A stretch of 64,000 nucleotides of DNA, taken from positions 215 to 64,214 of the forward strand of contig NZ_BMER01000003.1 of NCBI RefSeq assembly GCF_014636865.1. The letters run 5' to 3'. The stretch comes from Parapedobacter pyrenivorans (GTDB taxonomy: Bacteria; Bacteroidota; Bacteroidia; Sphingobacteriales; Sphingobacteriaceae). The position numbers and the translations under genes were made by a program. Each line of letters opens with the position of its first letter. Position 1 is the stretch's first letter. Below are positions 26,028 to 34,790 of this stretch, piece after piece. The notes below the pieces were generated by a model. It was not told where the DNA came from. It saw nothing but the letters and a program-made list of their open reading frames with translations, and searched no databases.

Positions 26028-28012
26028 TTTAAAGGTATCTGAATGTTAAACGTTGTTCCTTCTCCAGCATTCGATTGTGACTCCATACTCCCATTTAATA
26101 AGGCAATTCGATTTTCGATATTCGTCAGCCCAAGACCGTTTGCCTGGTCATTTTTTATCAGTTCCATCCCTTTCCCATTATCTTCCACGGTAACGAACAG
26201 CCAGTTGTCCAATTCACTGCATTGCAGGATGATCTTACCAGCTCCAGCGTGTTTGACCGCATTGGTCAGCAACTCCTGTACAACACGATATACGGTGATA
26301 CGCAATTGCTCGGTATAACTATCTTTCAGCCCGAGGTCCTGAAACACGACTTCGATCTGGGGCGTACCCATATAACGGCACAGGTCGGACAACGCAGGGA
26401 CCAAGCCACCATAGCGCAGCGATTCGGGCATCATGTTATGGGCAATCCGCCGCAGCTCGTCAACCGAATAATCCAGCTGATCGATAACATCGTGAACGGC
26501 ACCGTTGCCGCCCGAATCATTTCCGGCAGCTTTTGCTACGATCGAAGATAGCTTCAATTTTACACCTGCCAACAGCCCACCCAAACCATCATGTAAATCT
26601 TTCGCCAAGCGGCTTCTTTCAGCCTCCTGACCCTGGAGCATGGCATCGTATTGCCGCAACCGTTCCTGCTGGCGGACCGAACGAAGCTCTTCTTCATGCA
26701 ACAGCTCATTTTGGGCAAGCAGCTTTTTGTTATTCCTTCCTATTTTCCAAGAAAAGAAAGCGATGGATAGGGCCAATAGCAATGCCGCACCCAAAGCCAC
26801 TCCCCACCAACGGCTCCTAGCTATTTTCAGTTCCTGCTGCTGGTTCTTTGCTTCCAGCCGAAGGATCCGGTTTTCCCTTTCGGTAGTTTTATACTGTTGC
26901 TCAAAATTCAACACTTTTGAATTTACATCTTCTTGGTAGATGGAGTCCAGCAGTGTCCTTAAGGTATCCATTTGATGGTAAGCCGACCGGAAATCACCCA
27001 GCTGGTACTCCAATCGGGCCATCTCATTATGGTATAGTGCACGATTTTTCACGTTGTTGAAATCGTCATACCATGCGCGTGATGAAGCAAGATATGTTCT
27101 AGCTGCTTGATACTCGCCTAAGTCCCGGTATAGGGCATAAAGCTCAAAATTGAGGTCCATGAGCATGTAATCATCGCCCAATGCTTTGGCAGCCGAGATT
27201 CCCTTTTGATAGCTCTGCAATGCGTTGTCTTTTTCTCCGATCTGGCGGAAATAGGTTAGTTCATTTCGATAAAAGGCGGGAATATTGGTTGAATGCGGGA
27301 GCGACTGCACATAAAGCCCAGCACTATCCAAATAGTCTTTTGCTTGATCAACATCTTTCATCAACAACGCGTTCTTTGCAGCATTGTTGAGTATTTCCAA
27401 CCTTTTATCCTCCTTGCCCCTAGCGAAGCGCAAAGCTCCAAGCGCCTGTCGGTAGTACGCGGCAGCTTTTTTATAATCTAATACATTGCCCAACAGCAGC
27501 CCCATGGTTTGCAATTGCATACCCACCTGTGCGCTATCGCCGGATAATCGCGCATAAGGCAGGCTTTTATGGACGACAACTTCCATAAAGGCTTCACTTT
27601 TATCTTCTTTTTGAAGCACTACGCCATAGTTGTTCCAGAGTTTGGACCGGTAATAATAACTTTTTGGAGAAACTTCGGTCGCCAACAAACTGTCCGCCAC
27701 AGCAAACTCCGTCTTCGCCTGTAGCGGATGGTGGTCCATTAAGATATTGGCGTGATAAAGATGGTACAATCCTTTCTGAAAGTCAGTGGGCAATCTGCCC
27801 ATCTGTTGACGGGCTTCAGTCAAATATTCACGAGCTTTTACGGTATCATAATCCGTCCAAAAAATGCTGACATCCAACAGCCCTTCGATCTTTGATGCCG
27901 TAGTGGGTGCCCGGCGAGCATTTTCCAACAGGCTGTCGGCATAGCGCGAAACAGCATCCTGAGCAGAAAGGGTGCGTATTCCAAAGACACACAACCCAAG
28001 CACTAACTTCAT
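26024..28012 (-). CDS. TPR sensor histidine kinase (HisKA_3 type)
   Basis: 662 residues from the ATG at 28012, chosen because it gives a proper signal peptide (LVLGLCVFGIRTLSAQ) and is preceded by AGGTGG. A periplasmic TPR array of about 350 residues is followed by one membrane span (WWGVALGAALLLALSIAFF), a coiled coil, the H-box (RSRLAKDLHDGLGGLLAGVK) and an HATPase domain with QELLTNAVKHA, EDNGKGM and GLGLTNIENR. This architecture pairs with NarL-type regulators, as here with the coupled downstream gene. Confidence 0.92.
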   Translation of the reverse strand: MKLVLGLCVFGIRTLSAQDAVSRYADSLLENARRAPTTASKIEGLLDVSIFWTDYDTVKAREYLTEARQQMGRLPTDFQKGLYHLYHANILMDHHPLQAKTEFAVADSLLATEVSPKSYYYRSKLWNNYGVVLQKEDKSEAFMEVVVHKSLPYARLSGDSAQVGMQLQTMGLLLGNVLDYKKAAAYYRQALGALRFARGKEDKRLEILNNAAKNALLMKDVDQAKDYLDSAGLYVQSLPHSTNIPAFYRNELTYFRQIGEKDNALQSYQKGISAAKALGDDYMLMDLNFELYALYRDLGEYQAARTYLASSRAWYDDFNNVKNRALYHNEMARLEYQLGDFRSAYHQMDTLRTLLDSIYQEDVNSKVLNFEQQYKTTERENRILRLEAKNQQQELKIARSRWWGVALGAALLLALSIAFFSWKIGRNNKKLLAQNELLHEEELRSVRQQERLRQYDAMLQGQEAERSRLAKDLHDGLGGLLAGVKLKLSSIVAKAAGNDSGGNGAVHDVIDQLDYSVDELRRIAHNMMPESLRYGGLVPALSDLCRYMGTPQIEVVFQDLGLKDSYTEQLRITVYRVVQELLTNAVKHAGAGKIILQCSELDNWLFVTVEDNGKGMELIKNDQANGLGLTNIENRIALLNGSMESQSNAGEGTTFNIQIPLK

Positions 28013-28080
28013 AATTAACCACCTGTAACAGTTAGCGTTGCAGCCTACGACCCACATGATAGATTTGTTTTCACCAGCAT

Positions 28081-28111
28081 CAAATTTAAACTCATTTTTC
28101 AGGATACGCAA
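28081..28111 (-). promoter_or_regulatory. Promoter of the histidine kinase/response regulator operon
   Basis: On the minus strand TTG (28111-28109), a 20-bp spacer, then TAAATTTG (28088-28081) fits the Bacteroidota consensus. Start of transcription about 28075 would give a leader of some 60 nt. Just upstream, TGTTAC (28165 region) and GTAACA form a 9-bp-spaced inverted repeat that could be an operator. Confidence 0.6.
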
Positions 28112-28224
28112 CCTCAAAGCCAAAGAGTAGGATGCTGAAGTCAGCAACGATCAACTTCCTGATTTGTTACCTATCAAATGTAACAAGGGCGATTTTCCTG
28201 CGCAATCCACGAAAACAAGGGTTT

Positions 28225-29706
28225 CTACCGTTGAGTTATCTGGTTAGCAACACCCCCCTCCATACGTTGCAGCCCCGTTTCTAAAAGCCCGACCGCTTGT
28301 TCCAGTTCCGTCTCGTCCAGCGATGCGAAGCCAAACCTGAATGCATTCCGCTCTTTGTCAATCTTGGAAATCCGGAGCCGGGGATTTAGCGCTAGCTGTG
28401 CAAGGGAGAAAGCAGGATTCAGTTTTATCCAAATCGCCATTCCTCCGGTAGGCAACACATAAGAGACATACTTCTCCAGTTTTTCCTTCAATAGGTTATC
28501 CAAAAATGACCGACGCCGGTGATAGATTTTCTTTGCCTTTCTTATATGGCTTTTAAGTTCACCCCCATTCATCAAGGTAGCTAAAGCATTCTGCATATAT
28601 CCATCGCCGCTGACGTCGATGACGCTCCGCAAAGCCATGCATTGTGCAACGAAGTTCTTAGGAGCAACCATGAATCCAATGCGCAGCGATGGGTCCAGTA
28701 TCTTGGAGAATGAACCGATATAGATCACGTTTCCACGGTGGTGGGCACTCGCCAGTGGCAGGTACGGAGAAGATCCGTAGTGATAGTCGTAGTCGTAGTC
28801 GTCCTCGATAATAGCGAAAGAAAACCGTTTGGAAAGTTCCAACAATTTCATCCGCCGTTCGACATTCAGGGTTACAGTCGTAGGGTAATGGTGATGTGGA
28901 ATAACATATACGGCATTTATTCTTTCTTTACCGCAGATGATCTCGATAGCGTCCGTATCGATTCCCTGGTCATCCACATCGACTTCGATAACCTTCGCAC
29001 CTGCTTCTTCAAAGGCCTTGTTGGCAACCGGATAGTTTGGCTTGCCCACAATGACACGGGATGAACGCTCCAAAAGCAATTGCGCGGCTAGGTAAATACT
29101 CATTTGCGCGCCATGTGTAATTAGTAGGTTTTCAACGGAACTATTCAATCCCCTTGTCACCGATAAGTAACTTACCAACGCTTCCCGCAGGCTCAAGGTG
29201 CCCTGTGTTGTTCCGGTATGTGCGCTTTTAATGGCGTATTTCCGGGAAGTGAGCGAACGATAGGTTTTCAGCAAATCGGCTATGGGTGAAAGCCTGACAT
29301 CGGGATGCCCATCATCGATAATGATTTCGGGAACGGATCCGGCATCTTCATCGGCAATATGTTCCTCAACAATGCGAAACGGTAGATTCAAATCATTTTC
29401 ATAGGATGCGGGTATGTCTCCAGCGATCCATTTCTGGGGTTTAAGCGACGGAATATGTGCCGCGACCGAAACACATTTCCGTGGAATCACCGTGATCCAA
29501 CCCTGGGCATCCAGTTCCTCATATGCGGCGATTACGGTCTTGCGATGAATGCCCAATGTTTTGGCTAATTCCCGGCTGCCCGGTAAACGCGTTTCGGCTT
29601 TTAGTATGCCGTTCCTGATTGCATTGGTGATGGAAATAGCAATCTGGCGGTAAACTGGAATCTTACTTGCTCTATCGAAGTATATGACGTGTTCGTACGG
29701 AAACAT
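28225..29706 (-). CDS. MocR/PdxR-type PLP-dependent regulator
   Basis: 493 residues. A GntR-type winged HTH at the N-terminus (IPVYRQIAISITNAIRNGIL, LPGSRELAKTLGIHRKTVIAAYEEL) is linked to an aminotransferase class I/II fold: HGAQMSIYLAAQLLL, PNYPVANKAFEEAGAK, the DDYDYDYHYG stretch, and the PLP-lysine region YIGSFSKILDPSLRIGF. MocR proteins sense pyridoxal 5'-phosphate or amino acids and act as activators or repressors of a divergent gene. Here the divergent unit is a GNAT protein and a YggS-like PLP protein, which suits control of vitamin B6 homeostasis. Confidence 0.93.
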   Translation of the reverse strand: MFPYEHVIYFDRASKIPVYRQIAISITNAIRNGILKAETRLPGSRELAKTLGIHRKTVIAAYEELDAQGWITVIPRKCVSVAAHIPSLKPQKWIAGDIPASYENDLNLPFRIVEEHIADEDAGSVPEIIIDDGHPDVRLSPIADLLKTYRSLTSRKYAIKSAHTGTTQGTLSLREALVSYLSVTRGLNSSVENLLITHGAQMSIYLAAQLLLERSSRVIVGKPNYPVANKAFEEAGAKVIEVDVDDQGIDTDAIEIICGKERINAVYVIPHHHYPTTVTLNVERRMKLLELSKRFSFAIIEDDYDYDYHYGSSPYLPLASAHHRGNVIYIGSFSKILDPSLRIGFMVAPKNFVAQCMALRSVIDVSGDGYMQNALATLMNGGELKSHIRKAKKIYHRRRSFLDNLLKEKLEKYVSYVLPTGGMAIWIKLNPAFSLAQLALNPRLRISKIDKERNAFRFGFASLDETELEQAVGLLETGLQRMEGGVANQITQR

Positions 29707-29709
29707 ACT

Positions 29710-29768
29710 GGACTACCTATTGTATAAAATCTGGACCACAAAGGTAGTCCTATAAACAGGTAGTTTTG
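29710..29768. promoter_or_regulatory. Divergent promoter with AGGTAGT repeats (MocR operator)
   Basis: Three copies of a 7-9-bp box lie in the 88-bp intergenic: GGACTACCT (29710-29718, inverted), AGGTAGTCC (29742-29750) and AGGTAGT (29758-29764); the last two are direct repeats 16 bp apart. The minus-strand -7 box TACCTTTG (29746-29739) and the plus-strand -7 box TAGTTTTG (29761-29768) each overlap one of the repeats. MocR proteins commonly bind such direct repeats, so one protein could control both directions. Confidence 0.65.
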
Positions 29769-29794
29769 CCACATACATCAATATAATTTAAGTA

Positions 29795-30241
29795 ATGGAC
29801 TACAAAATCAAGAAAGCAAACCTGGAACATGTAAACGAAGTAGCAGAATTATTCGATCATTACCGGGTCTTCTATCGCCAAGCAAGCGATTACGAAAAAT
29901 GCAGAGCATTCATTCGCGAGCGGTTACGCAACAATCAATCCCACATCTTTTTGGTTTATGCCGGCGATAAAGCCGTGGGGTTTGTTCAATTGTATGAACT
30001 TTATCATTACATTAAGCTCGAGAAACAATGGTTGCTGAGTGACCTGTTCGTACACCCCGATCATCGAAGCAAGGGGCTATCCGTGGCGCTGATCGACCGC
30101 AGCAAACAGTGGTGCGAAGAAACGGGAGCCTGCGGCTTGATGCTTGAGACAGAGAAAACGAACGACATCGGTAACAGCCTATACCCTCGTTGCGGTTTTG
30201 CATATGATGGTCTGCACAACTATTATCATTGGTGGAACTAG
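29795..30241 (+). CDS. GNAT-family N-acetyltransferase
   Basis: 148 residues with the GNAT core: an N-terminal KKANLEHVNEVAELFDHYR, the acetyl-CoA-binding strand and loop LLSDLFVHPDHRSKGLSVALI (the RxxGx pattern is RSKGLS), and the GLMLETEKTN, YPRCGF end. The substrate is not evident. It is the first gene divergent from the MocR regulator and is followed after 2 bp by the YggS-like gene, so the two are an operon. Confidence 0.9.
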   Translation: MDYKIKKANLEHVNEVAELFDHYRVFYRQASDYEKCRAFIRERLRNNQSHIFLVYAGDKAVGFVQLYELYHYIKLEKQWLLSDLFVHPDHRSKGLSVALIDRSKQWCEETGACGLMLETEKTNDIGNSLYPRCGFAYDGLHNYYHWWN

Positions 30242-30243
30242 CA

Positions 30244-31002
30244 ATGAGTCAAACAGCTAACAACCGAAGCATGACCGAGAAAATCATCGAGAATATGGCG
30301 ACCATAAAGGAGCGTATTAGCAACGCCTGCCGCGAGAGCGGCAGGGATCCAAGTACCGTGAAACTGCTGCTAGCCACCAAGACCGTTGCCGCCGAATGCA
30401 TTAAGATCGCATTGCAGGCCGGGCAAACCCTCATCGCCGAAAACAAAGTGCAGGAACTCAAGGAAAAATACGGAATCCTGCAGGAAATTCCACACACCAG
30501 TCATTTCATCGGTCACCTACAGACCAATAAGATCAAGGACATCCTGAAATATGGCGTATCCTGCCTTCAATCGCTCGACCGCTTCGACCTCGCAGAAAAA
30601 CTGAATCGGCGCCTGCTTGCCGAAAACAAAACCATGGATGTACTGATCCAGGTGAATACATCCGATGAGGAAAGCAAATTCGGCATAAGTCCCGACAAGA
30701 CCGTCGAACTGGTAAAGCAGGTAGCAAACATGGAATCGCTGAACATCAAAGGGTTAATGACAATAGGCCTGTTAAGCTCGGAGGCCGAGAAAACACGACG
30801 ATGTTTCCGGTTGCTCAGGGATATCCAACAACAACTGATTGCGTTGGCCCTGCCGGGCGTCGAAATGAAGGAATTGTCGATGGGTATGAGTGGCGACCTA
30901 GAAACTGCTATTGGAGAGGGTGCGACCATCGTTCGGGTGGGCACCGCTATCTTCGGGCAACGGCCAACACCTGATAGCTATTACTGGAATGAAAACAAGT
31001 GA
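30244..31002 (+). CDS. YggS/PLPBP-type PLP homeostasis protein
   Basis: 252 residues from the ATG at 30244. It has the YggS family landmarks: the PLP-lysine strand KLLLATKTV, IAENKVQEL, FIGHLQTNKIKDIL, QVNTSDEESKFGI, LKGLMTIG-type strand, LSMGMSGDLETAI and VRVGTAIFGQR. PLPBP proteins bind PLP without enzymatic activity and keep B6 vitamers and amino acid pools balanced. Placed behind a MocR-controlled promoter, it supports a B6-related role of the locus. Confidence 0.93.
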   Translation: MSQTANNRSMTEKIIENMATIKERISNACRESGRDPSTVKLLLATKTVAAECIKIALQAGQTLIAENKVQELKEKYGILQEIPHTSHFIGHLQTNKIKDILKYGVSCLQSLDRFDLAEKLNRRLLAENKTMDVLIQVNTSDEESKFGISPDKTVELVKQVANMESLNIKGLMTIGLLSSEAEKTRRCFRLLRDIQQQLIALALPGVEMKELSMGMSGDLETAIGEGATIVRVGTAIFGQRPTPDSYYWNENK

Positions 31003-31111
31003 TAATCCTAACGGAAGCGGCCAAAATGGCTATCCAGGATGTTAAAGCTGGCCACTGTCTTTTGAAATCCATCCAGGCGATACACGGAAATCCCGGTCGA
31101 AAAAGCCGCAG

Positions 31112-31546
31112 TTAAAACGTTCTTGCCTGGTAAGGAATCCCCTTGCCATCTTCGCAATAAGACTTGAGACTGTAGAGGAAAAAACCCCAATGATAATTGC
31201 AGGACCTGAACATATCAGTCACCGCCCGCCATTTCTCTTGCTTGAGCGTAACGATTGTCTGGCCCTTATTTTCACGCAGGTCAAATGATATGACTGTACC
31301 AACCCATTCGGGGTCTGAATCAATAACCTCCCAAACAATTCGTTTGTCCTTTTCCAATGTGGTGATTTTCATCCTGTCGACAGCCGAACCGAATCGGAAT
31401 TCATTCACAAAGCCTACTATCGGTTCCACCGACAATTCCCCTGTCCATACCTCGGCCAGTCCTTCAGCGGTAGTCAATGCGCCAAATACGACTGAAGATG
31501 GCACCTTGATATCAACCAGATGTTCTATATTGTATGTTTGCTCCAT
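31112..31546 (-). CDS. SRPBCC/AHSA1-family protein
   Basis: 144 residues of the START/SRPBCC fold: DIKVPSSVVFGALTTAEGLAEVWTG at the beginning, VNEFRFG, KDKRIVWEVIDSDPEWVGTVISF and the C-terminal helix WGFFLYSLKSYCEDG. These proteins have a hydrophobic ligand pocket; many are Aha1-like or carry small ligands, but the ligand cannot be inferred. Possibly co-transcribed with CbpA/CbpM upstream on the same strand, which would fit a stress role. Confidence 0.88.
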   Translation of the reverse strand: MEQTYNIEHLVDIKVPSSVVFGALTTAEGLAEVWTGELSVEPIVGFVNEFRFGSAVDRMKITTLEKDKRIVWEVIDSDPEWVGTVISFDLRENKGQTIVTLKQEKWRAVTDMFRSCNYHWGFFLYSLKSYCEDGKGIPYQARTF

Positions 31547-31680
31547 AATCCAGTATTATACCATTCAATCTCTTTTCTTTCCTCAGCCTTAATGAAAGTA
31601 ATCCTTTGCCTGGGTTCGTCCGTATTGATCGCGTCCTGAGACCCAATGACGGCTAAAATAAAAAAAAATAGGTGAATCAT
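31525..31680 (-). CDS. Possible small exported peptide, 51 aa
   Basis: A 51-residue frame with an N-terminal hydrophobic run (IHLFFFILAVIGSQ) that resembles a signal peptide, then a charged tail. It starts 11 bp after the CbpM stop and overlaps the SRPBCC start by 22 bp. Support is weak: no homologue is recognised and the overlap is large. It may be a chance frame. Confidence 0.25.
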   Translation of the reverse strand: MIHLFFFILAVIGSQDAINTDEPRQRITFIKAEERKEIEWYNTGLWSKHTI

Positions 31681-31690
31681 GGCGTCCCGT

Positions 31691-31975
31691 TTAATGCCTA
31701 CGTATATCCCGAAGTCGTTTTAATTCCTGTTGGAGATTTTGCAAACGCTCAAGGAGGTGCCCGATGGCTTCCATTCCAGCGATGTTGATTTCCAATTCAT
31801 CATGCATCCGTATATACTTTTCCAGATTGGGCAGTTGGTCATATTCGATAAACGACTTTTCTCCGGAACGGCTCAACTCAATCAAACCATGTTCATGCAA
31901 TTGCACGACAAATGAAGTTTCGATGTTGTAATAGGTACAACATTGTTCCACAGCTATTCTTTTTGTTTTTTTCAT
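31691..31975 (-). CDS. CbpM-like chaperone modulator
   Basis: 94 residues beginning RIAVEQCCTYYNIETSFVVQLHEHGLIEL, a MerR-type HTH-like fold used by CbpM, then a helical C-terminal segment (IGHLLERLQNLQQELKRLRDIRR). CbpM binds the J-domain of CbpA and blocks its DnaK co-chaperone activity. The gene follows the CbpA-like gene after 11 bp, the usual pairing. Confidence 0.85.
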   Translation of the reverse strand: MKKTKRIAVEQCCTYYNIETSFVVQLHEHGLIELSRSGEKSFIEYDQLPNLEKYIRMHDELEINIAGMEAIGHLLERLQNLQQELKRLRDIRRH

Positions 31976-31986
31976 GGCTGTATCGG

Positions 31987-32892
31987 TTAACGTTCCTTGG
32001 AAAGTTGTTCAAACAGTTCTTTTTCTTTGGCGGTAAGCCCCGTGGGTAACTGTATTTGGAAGGTAACGTAAAGATCACCAAAAGTACCCTCCTTTTTATA
32101 GACCGGGAATCCCTTGCCCTTCACACGCACTTTGGTACCGTTCTGTGTCTCCGGCGAAACTTTCAACTTCACCTTACCCGATAAGGTGTCTATGATCTCC
32201 TCGCCGCCCAGCATCGCCTTATAAAGATCGAGCGGTATCTGCTTATAGAGATTATTCCCCTGTCGTTCAAAAGAAGTATTGTTTTTAACGTCAAATGCAA
32301 TATAGAGGTCGCCGTTTGGCCCACCGTTTACGCCTGGAGCACCGTAGCCGGGCAGCTTGATCTCCTGTCCATTTTCAATACCAGCAGGCACCGTTATACG
32401 GATATTTTTCCCCTGTATGGTAAACACCTGTTGATGGGTATGGTATGCTTCGGACAAGTCGACCGTAAGGGATGCATGATAATCCTGCCCCTTGAATTTA
32501 GCCGGTCTGCCGGCACCGCGGTTCCCAAACATGGAAGCAAAGAAATCCGAGAAGTCGCCACCACCGGTATACGAATATGCCCCACCGCCGAAGTCGCCTC
32601 CGTCCCCAGAGAACGGATTACCATGCCCGGTCGCCTGCTGTTGCTTGGCTTGTTCAAATTGTTCCGCATGTTTCCAATCCTTCCCATACTGATCATACCT
32701 TTCCCTTTTTTGCGGGTCTCCCAATACTTCATTCGCTTCATTGAGCTGTTGGAAAAACTTTCCAGCTTCTGGGTCATTGGGATTCAGATCGGGATGGTGC
32801 TTCCTGGCTAGCTTCCGGTAAGCTTTTTTGATATCATCGGCAGAAGCGTCTTTGCCTACACCCAAGATTTTATAATAGTCAACATAATCCAT
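31987..32892 (-). CDS. DnaJ-type co-chaperone, CbpA-like
   Basis: 301 residues: J domain at 4-70 with the HPD motif (KHHPDLNP), a glycine-rich stretch ([17 protein letters not shown]), then two C-terminal substrate-binding beta-sandwich domains ([33 protein letters not shown]). The zinc-finger of true DnaJ is absent, which marks it as CbpA-type. It stimulates DnaK and is regulated by the CbpM-like protein encoded next. Confidence 0.92.
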   Translation of the reverse strand: MDYVDYYKILGVGKDASADDIKKAYRKLARKHHPDLNPNDPEAGKFFQQLNEANEVLGDPQKRERYDQYGKDWKHAEQFEQAKQQQATGHGNPFSGDGGDFGGGAYSYTGGGDFSDFFASMFGNRGAGRPAKFKGQDYHASLTVDLSEAYHTHQQVFTIQGKNIRITVPAGIENGQEIKLPGYGAPGVNGGPNGDLYIAFDVKNNTSFERQGNNLYKQIPLDLYKAMLGGEEIIDTLSGKVKLKVSPETQNGTKVRVKGKGFPVYKKEGTFGDLYVTFQIQLPTGLTAKEKELFEQLSKER

Positions 32893-33020
32893 TTAAAAAA
32901 AGCACTGATTGATTCATCCCTTTATACTTTTTATTGTCCACTTACCGCATTAGCGGTTTCAGTACAACAAAAAAATCAAGCAACTGTTGGTTTACGGCAG
33001 CTAATAATTAAACGTTACCG

Positions 33021-34178
33021 CTATTCCAGTTCCTTGATCCGCTTTTGTACGTAATCGATGTAAATACGTTCTTCCTCTGACAGGTTTTGCTTCAGGTATT
33101 GCCGATAATACCGCAAGGCGTTACGTGCATCGCTCAGTTTGCGATCATACACGATGGCCATACTGTAATAGTGCAACGGAATGACCTCAAATTGAAAGCT
33201 GCGCAAATAGTTAGATACCGCGGCGGATGGTTGGTTCGCGAGGTCGTGCAGGTCGCCCTTTCGCCCATAATAGAACGCCGTATTCGGAGAAATTGCAAGC
33301 GTCAACACCTTATCCATACATTCCAACCCCTCCTGATATCGCTTCATTGCCCTATAAGCCATCGCCAGATAGTAGTAATCGGTCTCCCCCATCTGCCCAT
33401 GGACCTCCAGCAACTGTTTGTACGTTTCCTCGCAACGAATGAAATCATCCGTATGGAAATACCCACGGGCCATTAACGACAGGACCTGTTGGCTGTCATC
33501 GCCCTGTTCGAGCAACTGCCCGCCTACCGTTATCACCTCCTGGTATCGCTTCATTTTGCCGGCCACTTTGATTTTACCCAGCAGCAGCAAACCGTTGTTC
33601 GGATCTGCTTCTAAAGCGCGCTGTAAGACAGAATCGGCCCGTCCGTATTGTTCCTGGTCCAAGCACAGCTGGGCAAAATCGAATGCGACTTCGCTGTTCA
33701 GTGGCTGAATATGATTCGCTCGTTGCAGGTAATCATAGGCAGACGCCGCATTCCCGCTGCGTTTCATCAGGTGGGAAAGCGCGCGATACGCCCTTACGTG
33801 GTTGCTATCTATCGCAATAATACGCAGGTAATATCCTGTTGCCTGCGGATAAAGCCTACGCTGCACATTGACGGTCGCCAGATTCAACAACGTAGAAACG
33901 CGTAGGCTATCCATCGCATATAACTGTTGGTAATATCGCTCCGCTTGTACATAATCACCCGCCATGCGATAGCAATAACCCAAACGACCCAGCACCGCCG
34001 GATCCGTTATCGTATCGGGATAAAACGTTTGCAGATATACTGCAGCCTCACGATATTGTTGGGTTTGATAAAGTTCGAGCAACTTATCGTTGTCCGGCCG
34101 TTGTTCCTGGGCACGGCCCGTCGCACCCCACAACAGCACGGTGCATAATGCCGAAACGTAAAGGATAACCTTTGTCAT
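33021..34178 (-). CDS. Exported TPR-repeat protein
   Basis: 385 residues from the ATG at 34178, chosen for a clean signal peptide (VILYVSALCTVLLWGATGRAQ); an ATG six codons earlier at 34196 has a better ribosome binding site. The rest is a run of about nine TPR motifs (for example LLELYQTQQYREAAVYLQ, LGRLGYCYRMAGDYVQAERYY, MAYRAMKRYQEGLECMDKVL). Likely periplasmic protein-interaction scaffold; no specific partner is implied by the neighbours. Confidence 0.8.
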   Translation of the reverse strand: MTKVILYVSALCTVLLWGATGRAQEQRPDNDKLLELYQTQQYREAAVYLQTFYPDTITDPAVLGRLGYCYRMAGDYVQAERYYQQLYAMDSLRVSTLLNLATVNVQRRLYPQATGYYLRIIAIDSNHVRAYRALSHLMKRSGNAASAYDYLQRANHIQPLNSEVAFDFAQLCLDQEQYGRADSVLQRALEADPNNGLLLLGKIKVAGKMKRYQEVITVGGQLLEQGDDSQQVLSLMARGYFHTDDFIRCEETYKQLLEVHGQMGETDYYYLAMAYRAMKRYQEGLECMDKVLTLAISPNTAFYYGRKGDLHDLANQPSAAVSNYLRSFQFEVIPLHYYSMAIVYDRKLSDARNALRYYRQYLKQNLSEEERIYIDYVQKRIKELE

Positions 34179-34286
34179 ATCATCCAATTCTTTCATAACT
34201 AAAACCTTCGCAATATAACTAATTAATTAGTTAAATAAAAACCTTTTCCGCATTTCCTTGTTATGGTAAATAGAAAAAAAGGTATT

Positions 34287-34586
34287 ATGGATAAGTTGAA
34301 GAAATTTGAATTGATGGAAAAAATCGTCCGCGAATTGGATGATTTGAAACGAAGCCAACAAGCGGTTCTGGAAAAGATCGGCAAGATTGAAGTGGACAAC
34401 ATCGAATTGGGCGACAGTCGGCTGGAAAAGATACTCCCCGATATCTATCAGCGTACAGCGGAAAATTCAGACGCAATTACCGAACTACTGGGCACTTTTT
34501 CGGAAACAACCGAAGACTTCGGCAACAAGAACAATGTCGATCAACTCCGCCAACAGCAGGAAATGGACGGTAATCGGAATGGATAA
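34287..34586 (+). CDS. Hypothetical coiled-coil protein
   Basis: 99 residues from the ATG at 34287, which has AAGG just upstream; ATG at 34263 in frame is also possible. The sequence is polar and helical (DKLKKFELMEKIVRELDDLKR, QQAVLEKIGK), suggesting a short coiled coil. No signal peptide or known domain. Followed 20 bp later by a strong terminator, so it seems to be a single-gene unit. Confidence 0.55.
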   Translation: MDKLKKFELMEKIVRELDDLKRSQQAVLEKIGKIEVDNIELGDSRLEKILPDIYQRTAENSDAITELLGTFSETTEDFGNKNNVDQLRQQQEMDGNRNG

Positions 34587-34605
34587 TACGTTATCGAGCG
34601 GTAAC

Positions 34606-34640
34606 AAAAAGTCCCGATTGCTAAGCAATCAGGACTTTTT
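34606..34640 (+). terminator. Rho-independent terminator
   Basis: AAAAAGTCC-CGATTGC and GCAATC-AGGACTTTTT form a long, nearly perfect stem with a TAA loop and T-run, 20 bp after the coiled-coil gene stop. The A- and T-tracts on both sides allow bidirectional action. Confidence 0.88.
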
Positions 34641-34682
34641 GTTAAGTTTATAATTAATTGGTTTGCGCAATAAAAATATGGA

Positions 34683-34709
34683 AAATAAGTCGACATTGTC
34701 AACTTATTT
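34683..34709. repeat. 27-bp near-perfect palindrome
   Basis: AAATAAGTCGACA and TGTCAACTTATTT are 13-nt arms with one mismatch around a single central T. With almost no loop this is better read as a protein-binding palindrome than an RNA hairpin. It lies between a terminator and the 3' end of the convergent esterase gene. Confidence 0.45.
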
Positions 34710-34790
34710 ATTCAAAAAAGTCAAAATTTTTCGGCGCACACCCATAACCTATTGTCAATCAACACCTAGCGGCATTTGCTAACCGTCACA

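Noticed and set aside
31008-31190. Possible remnant gene on the minus strand next to the SRPBCC gene
   Set aside because: A 60-codon frame reads plausibly but overlaps the SRPBCC 3' end in another frame and matches nothing I recognise.
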